Shown: positions 53,483-62,505, counted from the stretch's first letter. The stretch is 64,000 nt of DNA from Nocardia otitidiscaviarum NBRC 14405 (GCF_000308635.1 NZ_BAGD01000028.1:54365-118364); one strand, 5' to 3'. A program made the numbers and translations. Notes: generated by a model not told the origin, from the sequence alone.

Positions 53483-53841
53483 CCCCGCTGCTGGTCGTCC
53501 TCGGCGCAATGCTCGGCGCACCCCTGCGCTACCTCATCGACCGCGCCGTCCAATCCCGCCACGCCACCGCCTTTCCCTGGGGCACCGCGACGGTCAACCT
53601 CACCGGCTGCCTACTCCTGGGCGCCCTGACCGCCGCCGCCCTCTCCACCCCCTGGGCGGCCTTCCTGTCCACCGGCCTGTGCGGCGCCCTCACCACCTAC
53701 AGCACCTTCACCTACGAAACCCTCCGCCTCACCGAAACCCGCGCCTACCGCTACGCGGCCCTCACGATCGTCGTCAACGTCGCAACCGGCCTGGGCGCGA
53801 CCCTGCTCGGCTACGCAGTCGCCGACGCCCTCCTCGCGTGA
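53479..53841 (+). CDS. crcB2: Fluoride channel subunit (CrcB/Fluc 2)
   Basis: 120 residues, four helices: AMLGAPLRYLIDRAV, TVNLTGCLLLGAL (pore Asn), CGALTTYSTFTYETLRL. Complements CrcB1; paired adjacent genes usually give heterodimeric channels with opposite insertion. GTG 53479 overlaps the crcB1 stop codon. Confidence 0.96.
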   Translation: MTPLLVVLGAMLGAPLRYLIDRAVQSRHATAFPWGTATVNLTGCLLLGALTAAALSTPWAAFLSTGLCGALTTYSTFTYETLRLTETRAYRYAALTIVVNVATGLGATLLGYAVADALLA

Positions 53842-53888
53842 CCTGCCCGAAACTGGTTCTGATTGAGACTTTCGGCCACAATGCTCGG

Positions 53889-54956
53889 ATGGGCACGGTG
53901 CAGGAGCCGGAGATTCGGGACTGGGACTTTCCACGGGGAGTCGCCAGTGCGGCCTTGATGGTGGGGTATGCCCGGGAACGGGGGGTGGGGGAGGATCTGA
54001 TGCTGCGCGGGACCGGATTGACCGCGGAGACCTTGGCGGATCCGGACCTGCAGATCGACGCGCGGACCGAACTGGCGGTGGTGCGGAATCTGGTGCGGGA
54101 GCTGGGGGACGAGCCGCTGCTCGGGGTGGATGTGGGGCGGCGGTATCGGATCACCACGTTCGGGATCTTCGGGTTCGCCTGCGTCAGCAGTCCGACCCTG
54201 GGCGAGGCGATCTCGTTCGCGCTGCGGTATCTGGAGTTGAGCTTCACGTTCTGCATTCCGGTGGCGCGGTGGCGGCCCGGTGAGTTCGTCGCCCGGGTCC
54301 ACGACGAGCGGGTGCCCGCGGATGTGCGGCGGTTTCTGGTGCAGCGGGATGTCACCGCCATGCATCAGATGCTCTGCGATCTGCTGGGGCGCAAGGTCGC
54401 CCTGGTGCGGGCGGAGTTCGACTTCCCGGCACCCGCGGGCGCCGAGCTGATCACCGAGATCTACGGGGTGACACCGGCGTACGAGCAGCCGCACAACCTG
54501 TTCGCACTGGATCCGGTGGAACTGGAACAGCCGCTGCCGCAGGCCAACGAGTCCACCTGGGCCATGTGCCTGGCGCAGTGCCGGGATCTGGTGTCGCGGC
54601 GGCGCGCCCGCACCGGTATCGCCGCCGAGGTGCGGGAGCGGCTGGTGCCGCGCGGCGGTGTGGACGGATTCGCCGCGCCGCCCGGAATCGACTCCGTGGC
54701 AAAAGATCTCAATATGAGCACCCGGACGCTGCGCCGACATCTGGATGCGGCGGGCACCAGCTACCGGGCGCTGCTGGACGAGGTCAGGAGAGCCTTGGCG
54801 GAGGAGATGCTCACCGCGACACCGCTGTCGGTGAGCGATGTGGCGATTCGCCTGGGCTACGCGGAGGCTTCCACCTTCATTCACGCCTTCAAGCGCTGGA
54901 CCGGCACGACGCCGTCGGCCTACCGCCGCAACCGGGTCACTCCGCTGGTTCGGTGA
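53889..54956 (+). CDS. AraC-family regulator of the VirS/OruR type
   Basis: 355 residues. N-terminal 'arabinose-binding of AraC type' domain (PF12625-like; GVASAALMVGYARERG, FGIFGFACVSSPTLGEAIS), C-terminal AraC HTH with VAKDLNMSTRTLRRHLDAAG and VAIRLGYAEASTFIHAFKRW followed by TGTTPSAYRR. The same layout as VirS, which controls the mymA operon in M. tuberculosis. ATG at 53889 preferred. Its 3' end overlaps the convergent phosphoesterase gene by 20 bp. Probable targets are nearby lipid genes, by analogy only. Confidence 0.92.
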   Translation: MGTVQEPEIRDWDFPRGVASAALMVGYARERGVGEDLMLRGTGLTAETLADPDLQIDARTELAVVRNLVRELGDEPLLGVDVGRRYRITTFGIFGFACVSSPTLGEAISFALRYLELSFTFCIPVARWRPGEFVARVHDERVPADVRRFLVQRDVTAMHQMLCDLLGRKVALVRAEFDFPAPAGAELITEIYGVTPAYEQPHNLFALDPVELEQPLPQANESTWAMCLAQCRDLVSRRRARTGIAAEVRERLVPRGGVDGFAAPPGIDSVAKDLNMSTRTLRRHLDAAGTSYRALLDEVRRALAEEMLTATPLSVSDVAIRLGYAEASTFIHAFKRWTGTTPSAYRRNRVTPLVR

Positions 54957-55725
54957 GTCCGCCGCCCAGGGGGACCGGCCGCAGCGAGGTCAGCAGGCGG
55001 CGGTCCTCGATGGCGTGGAAGTACAGCGAGGGTTCCGGCGCGAAGTCGATCGGCACCTGACCGGGGACGCCGACCTCCCATTCGCACCCGATGAAGGAGG
55101 ACACGCTCGGCGCGATCGCCAACTGCTTGCCCGCGAACAGCGTCTGCACCGGCACATGCGCGTGCCCGGTGAACACCCCCACGATCCGGTCGTCCCCGGC
55201 GACGATCTCGGCCAGCCGTTCCGGGTTGGTGAGCGGAATCGGGTCCACCACCGTGGATTTGATCGGAACCGGTGGATGGTGCATGGCAATGACCACGGTG
55301 TCGTCCGCGGGCGTGGCGGCGAGCAGATTCTCCAGCCACGCATAGGTCTCGTCCGCGAGCAGCCCCTCGCTCTTGCCGGGAATGCTGGAGTCGAGCAGCG
55401 CCACGGTCAGCGCCTTGACGCGATGCACCTGGTTGATGGGCTGGTAGCCGGGGGCCGCGTCGAACAGGATCTCGCGCATGGTGCCCCGGTCGTCGTGATT
55501 GCCGGGCAGCAGCAGCACCGGCACATCGGCACCCCGGAACACGGCGCGCGCCTGCTCGTACTCCTCGGCACTGCCTTCGTCGGCGATGTCGCCGGAAACG
55601 AGAATGGCGTCGGGGCGCGTCGGCAGCTCGGCGAGGAAGGCCATGACCCGTTCGGCGCGGTCGCTGTTGCGGCCTCCGCCATCGAAGTGGGTGTCACTGA
55701 GATGTGCCAACAGAACCATCGGCAT
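54937..55725 (-). CDS. Metallophosphoesterase (CpdA-like 3',5'-cyclic nucleotide phosphodiesterase family)
   Basis: 262 residues. Calcineurin-type motifs: LAHLSDTHFDGG, ILVSGDIADEG, LLLPGNHDDRG, VIAMHHPPVP and GVFTGHAHVP give the complete dimetal ligand set. The spacing matches CpdA/Rv0805-like enzymes; the substrate in vivo is not known. ATG 55725 (then a second ATG two codons later). Probably last gene of the leftward wax-synthase/pseudouridine-synthase set, though the 140-bp gap could hold its own promoter. Confidence 0.93.
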   Translation of the reverse strand: MPMVLLAHLSDTHFDGGGRNSDRAERVMAFLAELPTRPDAILVSGDIADEGSAEEYEQARAVFRGADVPVLLLPGNHDDRGTMREILFDAAPGYQPINQVHRVKALTVALLDSSIPGKSEGLLADETYAWLENLLAATPADDTVVIAMHHPPVPIKSTVVDPIPLTNPERLAEIVAGDDRIVGVFTGHAHVPVQTLFAGKQLAIAPSVSSFIGCEWEVGVPGQVPIDFAPEPSLYFHAIEDRRLLTSLRPVPLGGGLTEPAE

Positions 55726-55865
55726 TCGCTTTCTGTCCCTGGATCGCGCCATTGCGCCCGATGTGCCGCGGGAGGCACGTTTTCCAGCGTAGTTGACCCG
55801 GTTTCCCCAGGTCTCGGTGAGCCTCGACACCGCTTATAGGTGTCTGCTATCGGATGGTCGTCGAG

Positions 55866-56618
55866 CTATTCCGGGGCCAACAGCGCCTCGGGATCGGCGA
55901 TGACGGGTGCGCCGTCGACCGTCCAGAAATCCGCGCCGGGCCGGGCGCGCAGATCCAGCACCGGCGGGGTGCGCCAGTCGGCGTCCAGCCGCAGTCGCCA
56001 CGAGTGCAGATGGGTGCGCCGGTGCGTGCCCGCCCGGTCGAACAGTGGATCGCCCACGATGGGATGCCCGATCCACGCCAGATGCACCCGGATCTGATGC
56101 CGCCGTCCCGTCACCGGTCGCAACGCCAGTACCGTGTGCTCATCGGTCACGGCGAGCGTGGTGAACTCGGTGACCGAGGGATAGTTCTTGCCCGCCAGCA
56201 CATCCGCGGCATCGACGGTCCAGGTGTCCGCGTCACACCGAATGCTCTCGCGTGGCGCGGCGATCCGCACCCGGTTCTTGCGCCCGACGCTCAACGGCAG
56301 GTCGATGACCCCGTGCTCGGGCAGACCGGTGGTCGCGGTGATCGCCAGGTACGCCTTCGCCGCGGTGCGCTTGGTGAACTGCCGGGTGAGCTGCCCGTGC
56401 GCCTTCAGGTCCTTGGCCAGCAGCACCAGTCCCGAGGTCACCTTGTCGATCCGGTGCACCGGGTACAGTTTCTCCCCCTGGGCCGCCGCCAGTTCCACCA
56501 TGTCGGTGTCGTGCCGCTCCCCGGTCACCGAGATCCCGGCGGGCTTGTTCAGCGCGAGCACCGCGTCGTCCTCCGTGACGAGACACCGTTCCCGCAGCTG
56601 AGCCCACTCCACATCCAC
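55866..56618 (-). CDS. RluA-family pseudouridine synthase
   Basis: 250 residues without an S4 domain. Catalytic Asp in YPVHRIDKVTSGLVLLAKD (HRIDxxTSG), then KAYLAIT and the C-terminal VTGRRHQIRVHLAWIGHPIVGDPLF. It isomerises uridine in rRNA or tRNA; target unknown. GTG or ATG at 56618 (ATG DVEWAQL). Lies 54 bp after the wax ester synthase gene on the same strand. Confidence 0.94.
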   Translation of the reverse strand: MDVEWAQLRERCLVTEDDAVLALNKPAGISVTGERHDTDMVELAAAQGEKLYPVHRIDKVTSGLVLLAKDLKAHGQLTRQFTKRTAAKAYLAITATTGLPEHGVIDLPLSVGRKNRVRIAAPRESIRCDADTWTVDAADVLAGKNYPSVTEFTTLAVTDEHTVLALRPVTGRRHQIRVHLAWIGHPIVGDPLFDRAGTHRRTHLHSWRLRLDADWRTPPVLDLRARPGADFWTVDGAPVIADPEALLAPE

Positions 56619-56672
56619 GCGGGACAGCGTAGGCGAGCCCGGATCGCGGCGGCGGGACGCCCGCCCGCCGGG

Positions 56673-58019
56673 TCAGGCCACCGCCTTCTCGAGTTCGGCC
56701 AGGCCGCTTTCCAGGTGTTCGGGCAGTCGGTCCAGGTGGGGGATGCGGCGGCAGCCGACGATGCCGAAATCGAGGTTGTCGCCATTGGTGTTGAGGGTGA
56801 TGTTCATGGCCTGGCTCTCGAAGGGGATCGAGAGCGGGTAGTTGGCGTCGAGGCGCGCGCCCTGGAAGTACACGGGAGTGCGCGGGCCCGGGACGTTGGA
56901 GATCACCAGATTGAACGGCATCCGGGGCAGGGTGTCGAAGCCGGGGAGCAGGGAGACGCCGAGCGGCGCCATCAGCAGGGCCGACAGCGCGATGGCCTCC
57001 AACTGCGGGAGCTGGGTGAAGATCTGCTTGGCGTCGCGCATGGAGGTGCTGATGGTCTCCAGGCGGGCGACCGGGTCCGCGATATTCGTGCCGAGGTTGC
57101 ACAGGCAGGCGGCCACGATATTGCCGTCGGTCTCGGCTTCGGTGCGGATGTTCACCGGCACCATGGCGATGAGTGGCTGGTCGGGCAGCGCGTCGTGGTC
57201 CATGAGGTATTCGCGCAACGCGGCGGAGCTCATGGCCAGCACCACGTCGTTGACCGTGGCGCCGGTGGCGGTGCGCACCGCGTTGATCCGCTCCATCGGC
57301 CACGACCGCACCGCGATCCGGCGCGCTCCGCCGATCGGCACGTTGAACATGGTGGGCGGCGCGGTCATGGGCAGTTCCAGGCGGCCGTCGAGTACGCCGC
57401 GCAGCGGGCCCACGGCGGCGCGGGCGCTGGATACCGTGCGCGGCAGCGCCTTTCGCAGTTGCTGCCACGGGCTCACCGGTTCGGTGTGCGGTCGGGCCGG
57501 AGCGCCCATGGTCCACGGCACCCGCAGTTCGGTATCGAGCGGATCGTCGGTGAGGGTGCGCTGCAGCAGTCGCATGGCGGAGACGCCGTCGATGAGGGCG
57601 TGGTGGATCTTGATGTAGACGGCGAAGCGACCGTCGTCGAGCCCCTCGATGAGCCGCGCCTCCCAGAGCGGGCGGTGCCGGTCCAGCAGTTGGCCGTGCA
57701 GGCGGGCGGTCAGGTCCAGCAGTTCGGACATGCCGCCGGGTGCGGGCAGGGCCGAGCGCCGCAGATGGTAGCTCAGGTCCACCTCGTCGGCCTGATGCCA
57801 GGACACGCTGGAGAATCCGCCGAACAGCCCGCGGCTGGGATGGCGACGGAAGCGGGTGCGCACGTCGGTGGCCGAGGTCATCCGGCGGAAGACGTCACGG
57901 GTGAAGGTCGGCCCGGCGTCGGCGGGCGGTTCGAACAGCTGCAGGCCGCCCACGTGCATGGGGTGCTCACGGGATTCGATGCCCAGGAAGATCGCGTCGA
58001 TGGGGTTGAGAAGATCCAT
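56673..58019 (-). CDS. Wax ester synthase/diacylglycerol acyltransferase (WS/DGAT)
   Basis: 448 residues. Active-site motif IKIHHALIDGVSAM (HHxxxDG), then PLWEARLIEG, VNDVVLAMSSAALREYL, NIVAACLCNLGTN and the C-terminal NLVISNVPGPRTPVYFQGA, all typical of actinobacterial WS/DGAT. It makes triacylglycerol or wax esters from acyl-CoA for storage or envelope lipids. ATG at 58019 with DLLNPIDAIFL start. Upstream of the pseudouridine synthase gene. Confidence 0.95.
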   Translation of the reverse strand: MDLLNPIDAIFLGIESREHPMHVGGLQLFEPPADAGPTFTRDVFRRMTSATDVRTRFRRHPSRGLFGGFSSVSWHQADEVDLSYHLRRSALPAPGGMSELLDLTARLHGQLLDRHRPLWEARLIEGLDDGRFAVYIKIHHALIDGVSAMRLLQRTLTDDPLDTELRVPWTMGAPARPHTEPVSPWQQLRKALPRTVSSARAAVGPLRGVLDGRLELPMTAPPTMFNVPIGGARRIAVRSWPMERINAVRTATGATVNDVVLAMSSAALREYLMDHDALPDQPLIAMVPVNIRTEAETDGNIVAACLCNLGTNIADPVARLETISTSMRDAKQIFTQLPQLEAIALSALLMAPLGVSLLPGFDTLPRMPFNLVISNVPGPRTPVYFQGARLDANYPLSIPFESQAMNITLNTNGDNLDFGIVGCRRIPHLDRLPEHLESGLAELEKAVA

Positions 58020-58110
58020 GTGTCATCGCCTGTGCCGGTGGGGCAGATGCTGCCCAGGTATATACGGTTCGGCGACACTGCCCCCCGCTGCGTATCAGTG
58101 AACGAGGCTA

Positions 58111-58884
58111 TCACGGTACTTGATTCGTCATAGCCGCTTCACCCGTGATCAAACCTGGTCCGGGCGTGTCGGGGACGCGATCGGCGTTCGCCCGCGCGGT
58201 GCGTTCCCGCTCCGGATCCCCGCGCGCCGCGAAGCTCATGCTGACGATGGTGCGGTGGCCGTGCTCGAAGGGGTACACGCGGTGCAGGGTGCTGGCGGTG
58301 CGCATGAAATACAGATCGCCGGGCCGCAATTCCCAGGAGCGAATGGGATTTCGCGTGAGCGTGCGATGAATGTCCTCGCGGTAGTGGGAGCGGCGGGTGT
58401 GCGCCACGGTCTGGACGAATCCGCCCTCCGCCAGCGGTGGACATTCCACCACCAGTACGAAGGCGAAAGAGTAGTCGTCCCAATGCCATTGGCAGGGCGC
58501 GTCGTGATGCCGCCGGACGATCGCGTAGCGGGGCGGGCCCGGGCGGGGCAGCACCGTCTCGGCCGCCACCACGGAAAGGTTGTGCCGCAACGCATCACAG
58601 TCGTAGAGCTGTGGGATCAGCACGGCGTGCGCGTCGATGGTCCGCGGCGGGATGTCGATGCCGTGCGACGGCGGCGCCGACTCGATCGGCAGCTGCTCGC
58701 CCCATTGCCGATGGTGTTCGACGAGGGCCAGCGCCTCCGCCGCCAGTGCCCGCTTGACGCGATGGGGCAGCAGAAATCCCAGACGCGCGATTCCGGTTTC
58801 GGCGAGCCGGTTGCGCGAATGCAGCAGTGCGTCCGGATCCACTCCGAGCAGATGACGGTGTGCCGCCTCCAGTGTGCTGTGCAC
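58111..58884 (-). CDS. HalD/BesD-like 2-oxoglutarate Fe(II) oxygenase with intact HxD motif
   Basis: 257 residues. Core matches the HalD/BesD (ArpA) family: WHWDDYSFAFVLVVECPP with His134 and Asp136, GGFVQTV, then GDLYFMRTASTLHRVYPFEH with His201 and a 2-oxoglutarate Arg in HRTIVSMSF. The 67-residue spacing of the two His equals that of BesD (His137/His204, from memory), but BesD halogenases carry Gly where this protein has Asp136, so hydroxylation is expected. The substrate is probably a free amino acid or similar small molecule. GTG 58884 preferred; its ribosome binding site is weak. Confidence 0.8.
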   Translation of the reverse strand: MHSTLEAAHRHLLGVDPDALLHSRNRLAETGIARLGFLLPHRVKRALAAEALALVEHHRQWGEQLPIESAPPSHGIDIPPRTIDAHAVLIPQLYDCDALRHNLSVVAAETVLPRPGPPRYAIVRRHHDAPCQWHWDDYSFAFVLVVECPPLAEGGFVQTVAHTRRSHYREDIHRTLTRNPIRSWELRPGDLYFMRTASTLHRVYPFEHGHRTIVSMSFAARGDPERERTARANADRVPDTPGPGLITGEAAMTNQVP

Positions 58885-58965
58885 GAATCCAATGGTAATT
58901 CCTTGCCCGACAAGGAATATGAGAATTTCCCGTGAGCACGGGCGGACCGGCCCCCGGCGCGGGGG

Positions 58966-59022
58966 TTGACGTAAACCCGGGTTACGGGCATTCTGAACCC
59001 TGTTCAATATGAACCGTGTTCA
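58966..59022 (+). promoter_or_regulatory. TetR operon promoter with two operators
   Basis: TTGACG (58966-58971), 17-bp spacer, CATTCT (58989-58994). Immediately downstream are two perfect palindromes of the form TGAACN3GTTCA: 58994-59006 and 59010-59022, 16 bp centre to centre. They cover the predicted transcription start and end 14 bp before the regulator's ATG. The same spacer drives the divergent oxygenase gene. Confidence 0.75.
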
Positions 59023-59036
59023 AAAATGGAGTTCGC

Positions 59037-59669
59037 ATGGCCAAGTGGGGTGACCGCGACGCTCGTCGGCGCGACATTCTCGACGCCGGGCGCGCCCTGC
59101 TGATCGAGCACGGCTTCGGGGCCCTGCAGATGCGGGACGTGGCCAAGGGGGCTGGCATCAGCCCCGGCACCGTGTACACCTACTTCGCCACCAAGGAAGC
59201 GCTGTACGCGGCGCTCTACGCGCAGCGCCTGCACGAATTCGCCGACGCCATCGAACCCGTCTGCGCCGTCGCGGACGACGCCGAGAACCTCTATGTCGCC
59301 GTGGCCACCGAATACCTCGAGGTCTACCGGGTGTACGGGCGGGAACTGAACGTCTGGAGCGTGCTCGCCGGGGAGGTCGACCTGGACCCGGAGGTGGGCG
59401 GCGTGCTGGCCGCCGCGGCGGGACGGGTGCTCGCCGTGACCCGCCAGGCGGTGGTGCGGCTCAGCGGCCACGACACCCCCGAGGACGAATTCGGCCCGGC
59501 GCTGGTGCTGCTGTGGTCCTCGATCAACGGTCTGGCCGATCACTTCACCAGCGTCCGCCAGTACCTGCACGCCTACGGCTGGGAGGAGCTGGTGCGGTTC
59601 GCCGCGCGCACCCTCGCCGTCGGGCTCGCCGGTGTGGCGGCGGAGCGCGTCGTCGAGGAGAAGCGATGA
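59037..59669 (+). CDS. TetR-family regulator heading a lipid operon
   Basis: 210 residues. HTH at residues of about 25-50 (LQMRDVAKGAGISPGTVYTY, then FATKEALYAALYAQRL). C-terminal helical domain of unknown ligand. ATG 59037 with GGAG 5 nt upstream; the longer frame beginning at GTG 59016 would start inside the second operator and is rejected. Its stop overlaps the ATG of the SDR gene. Two palindromes right before the gene predict autoregulation and control of the whole operon. Confidence 0.93.
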   Translation: MAKWGDRDARRRDILDAGRALLIEHGFGALQMRDVAKGAGISPGTVYTYFATKEALYAALYAQRLHEFADAIEPVCAVADDAENLYVAVATEYLEVYRVYGRELNVWSVLAGEVDLDPEVGGVLAAAAGRVLAVTRQAVVRLSGHDTPEDEFGPALVLLWSSINGLADHFTSVRQYLHAYGWEELVRFAARTLAVGLAGVAAERVVEEKR

Positions 59670-60565
59670 GCCTGTGGGACACCGTCGTCCACACCGCCCG
59701 CGGCGCGGCCGACCGGGTGGTGAACCCGCCGCGGCTGCGGGACGCGTCGGCCTTGCGCGCGGCGGTGTCCGGGCGGACGGTGCTGGTCACCGGCGCGTCC
59801 TACGGTTTGGGCGCGGCCACCGCGCGACTGCTCGGCACGGCCGGTGCCACGGTGCTGCTGGTCGCCCGCACCGCCGACCGATTGGCAGCCCTCGCCGCCG
59901 AGATCGAGGCCGCGGGCGGCCGGGCCGTCGCCTATCCGGCCGACCTGTCCGACGAGACCGCGGTGGCGGAGCTGGCCGAGACGATCACCGAGCGGCACGG
60001 CGGGCTGGACGTGATCGTCAACAACGCGGGCATATCGCTGCGCCGCTCCCTGCACCTGCAATACGACCGATTCCACGACTTCGAACGCACCATCGACATC
60101 AACTACCTGGGCCCGATCGGGTTGCTGCTGGGGCTGCTGCCCGCCATGCGGGAGCGCGGCGGCGGGCACATCGTGAACGTCTCCACCATCGGCGTGCGCA
60201 TCGCACCCGGCCCGCGCTGGGGTGCCTATCAGGCGTCGAAGGGGGCCTTCGACACCTGGTTGCGCAGCGTGAGCCCGGAGATCCGGCGCGACGGAGTCGC
60301 CGTCACCACCATCTACATGGCGCTCATCTACACCCGCATGAGCGCGCCCACGCCGATCATGCGCGCGCTGCCGGGTCTGTTCCCGGACGAGGCCGCGCAG
60401 ATCGTGGCGCGGGCCATCGTGCGACGGCCACGCGATATCGAGCCGTGGTGGGTGTGGCCCGCCGGGGTGGCCTCGGCCGCCGCGCCGGGTGCGATGGACC
60501 TGCTGATGCGGGGCTGGGTCCGGTGCACCCGCGATACCGATGCGGCACTGGGGAGGTCGTCGTGA
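59666..60565 (+). CDS. Short-chain dehydrogenase/reductase
   Basis: 299 residues. NAD(P) motif VLVTGASYGLGAATARLLG, NNAG in IVNNAGISLR, catalytic Ser in VNVSTIGVR, and Tyr/Lys in GAYQASKGAF. An extra ~35-residue N-terminal segment and the C-terminal WWVWPAGVASAAAPGAMDLL resemble Rv3085-like SDRs of the mymA operon. Probably reduces or oxidises a fatty or ketone substrate. Its ATG overlaps the TetR stop; its stop overlaps the acyl ligase start. Confidence 0.93.
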   Translation: MSLWDTVVHTARGAADRVVNPPRLRDASALRAAVSGRTVLVTGASYGLGAATARLLGTAGATVLLVARTADRLAALAAEIEAAGGRAVAYPADLSDETAVAELAETITERHGGLDVIVNNAGISLRRSLHLQYDRFHDFERTIDINYLGPIGLLLGLLPAMRERGGGHIVNVSTIGVRIAPGPRWGAYQASKGAFDTWLRSVSPEIRRDGVAVTTIYMALIYTRMSAPTPIMRALPGLFPDEAAQIVARAIVRRPRDIEPWWVWPAGVASAAAPGAMDLLMRGWVRCTRDTDAALGRSS

Positions 60566-62460
60566 CCGCGCCGCTGCGCGAGGTCGCCGCCGTGGTCACC
60601 CGGTCCGGCATCCTGGCCCCGGTGAGCCCGCCCGCCCTGGCGCGGCTGGCCGGTGCGGTGTGGCGCGGTCCGAATATCGCCACCCTGCTCAGCGTCGCCG
60701 CCGCCCGCTGGCCGCACCGCATCGCCCTGGTGGACGAGCGCAGCCCGCTCACCTTCGCGACGCTGCACCGCCGGGTGCAAGCCCTCGCGGGCGGATTGCA
60801 CACCGAATACGGCGTCGGGCACGGTGATTCGGTCCTGGTGCTGTGCCGCAACGGCCGGTCCTTCGTGGAGGCGGCGTTGGCCGCCGCGCTCTGCGGCGCG
60901 GACATGGTGCTGTGCAATACCGAGTTCCACACCGAGGCGCTGTGCCGCACCCTGGCCGAGCAACGCACCTCCGTCCTGGTCTGCGACGCGGAGTTCATCG
61001 AGAAGGTCCGTGCCGCGGACTATTCCGGCCCGATCCTGACCGGAGCGGACGGCGATAACCCCCGACCGGCCCGCGAAAACGAGCCACTCCTCAGCGAGCA
61101 CGGGGAGGTCGGCCGGGTCGGCGATCGTTCGCGGCCCGCGCAAGAGGACGCGCCGTCCGTCGGCAGGCCCAGGAGTGGCCGGACCGGCTCGGATGCGGAT
61201 GTCAGTCGCCCTGGCGAGCACGCGGAGGTCGGCGGTGCCAGCAAGCGTGCCGGTGCCTGTGAAGCGGGCGGGCCTGTCACCGTCGAAGGGGCGGGCGTGG
61301 GCGAGAGCGCCCGACCCGGGTGCGATGGTGTGGATCCGGGCCGAGTTCGTGCGGGCGGGGTGGAGCGGAGCCTCGAGGGGTTGATCCGGTTGGGGTATCC
61401 GGCACCGGGGCGGGTTCGGCCGGGCCGCATCGTCATTCTGACCTCCGGGACCACGGGCGCGCCCAAGGGTGTGCCGCGGCGGCCGTCGGTGCGGTCCTTC
61501 CTCGGCCCGGGGCTGAGCGCGCTGCATCGACTGGGTTTGCGCAGCGGTACCACCATCGTGGTCGGGATTCCGTTGTTCCACGGGTTCGGGCTGGCCGTGC
61601 TGGCGCTCGGGCTGCTGTTGGGCGGAACGCTGGTGCTGCGCCGCGGATTCGATCCGGAAGCGGCGCTGGCCGCCACCGCCGCCCGGCGCGCCGACGCCTG
61701 GGCGGTCGTTCCGGTCATGCTGCGGCGGGTGCTGGACCTGCCGACGGAGGTGCGCGAGCGGTACGACACCTCCTCGCTCGCCGCCGTGCTGTGCGGTGCC
61801 GCCCCGCTGACTCCCGCGCTCGCGCACCGGTTCATGGACGACTTCGGTGAGGTCCTGTGCAACGGCTACGGCTCCTCCGAGATCGGCATCGCCGCGCTGG
61901 CCACGCCCGCGGAGCTGCGGGCCGCGCCCGGCACCGTGGGCAGGCCGGTGGCGGGTACCGCGGTGGCCGTGCTCGACACCGCCGGTCGTCCCGTCCCGGC
62001 GGGTCGCACGGGGCGCATCTGCGTCGGTGGCGCACAGGGGTTCTCCGGCTATTCCAGCGGGCACGACAAGCAGCGGGTCGCCGGCCTCATCGACTCCGGT
62101 GACCTGGGGCGATTCGATGCCGCGGGGCGGCTGTTCGTGGTCGGACGCTCCGACGACATGATCGTCTCCGGTGGGGAGAACGTGTATCCCCAAGTCGTGG
62201 AGAACGTTTTGGCCGCACATCCCGATGTATCGGATGTGGCGGTCATGGGTGTGGACGACGAGGAATACGGTCAGCGGCTGGTGGCGTATGTCGTGGCCGC
62301 GACCGGATCGTCACCGTCCGTCACCCGATTGCGAGAGTATCTGTATCCCAACGTCTCTCGTTTCGAACGACCCCGTGACATCATGATCACGGGGGAGATT
62401 CCCCGCAATGCCGCCGGCAAGATCGACCGCGCGGCCTTGCGACAGCAGTACGGCGGGTAG
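60562..62460 (+). CDS. AMP-binding acyl-CoA synthetase/ligase with in-frame insertion
   Basis: 632 residues. Adenylation motifs: A3 RIVILTSGTTGAPKGVPRRP, A5 NGYGSSEIGIAAL, A7/A8 LGRFDAAGRLFVVGRSDDMI and SGGENVYPQVVE, A10 IPRNAAGKIDRAAL with the catalytic Lys. It activates a carboxylic acid, probably a fatty acid, to the acyl-CoA. Residues of about 163-268 are a low-complexity stretch before the P-loop where relatives have a short linker (see findings). GTG 60562 has GGGGAGG 6-7 nt upstream and overlaps the SDR stop codon. Confidence 0.92.
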   Translation: MTAPLREVAAVVTRSGILAPVSPPALARLAGAVWRGPNIATLLSVAAARWPHRIALVDERSPLTFATLHRRVQALAGGLHTEYGVGHGDSVLVLCRNGRSFVEAALAAALCGADMVLCNTEFHTEALCRTLAEQRTSVLVCDAEFIEKVRAADYSGPILTGADGDNPRPARENEPLLSEHGEVGRVGDRSRPAQEDAPSVGRPRSGRTGSDADVSRPGEHAEVGGASKRAGACEAGGPVTVEGAGVGESARPGCDGVDPGRVRAGGVERSLEGLIRLGYPAPGRVRPGRIVILTSGTTGAPKGVPRRPSVRSFLGPGLSALHRLGLRSGTTIVVGIPLFHGFGLAVLALGLLLGGTLVLRRGFDPEAALAATAARRADAWAVVPVMLRRVLDLPTEVRERYDTSSLAAVLCGAAPLTPALAHRFMDDFGEVLCNGYGSSEIGIAALATPAELRAAPGTVGRPVAGTAVAVLDTAGRPVPAGRTGRICVGGAQGFSGYSSGHDKQRVAGLIDSGDLGRFDAAGRLFVVGRSDDMIVSGGENVYPQVVENVLAAHPDVSDVAVMGVDDEEYGQRLVAYVVAATGSSPSVTRLREYLYPNVSRFERPRDIMITGEIPRNAAGKIDRAALRQQYGG

Positions 62461-62505
62461 GCCATGGGGAACATGCCTGCCCGGGATGTGAAAGGCGGAT
62501 CGACG

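Noticed and set aside
58971..58987. Near-palindrome GTAAACCCGGGTTAC as a third operator in the TetR promoter
   Set aside because: One arm has an extra A, so symmetry is imperfect, and it lies in the -35/-10 spacer without similarity to the TGAACN3GTTCA sites.
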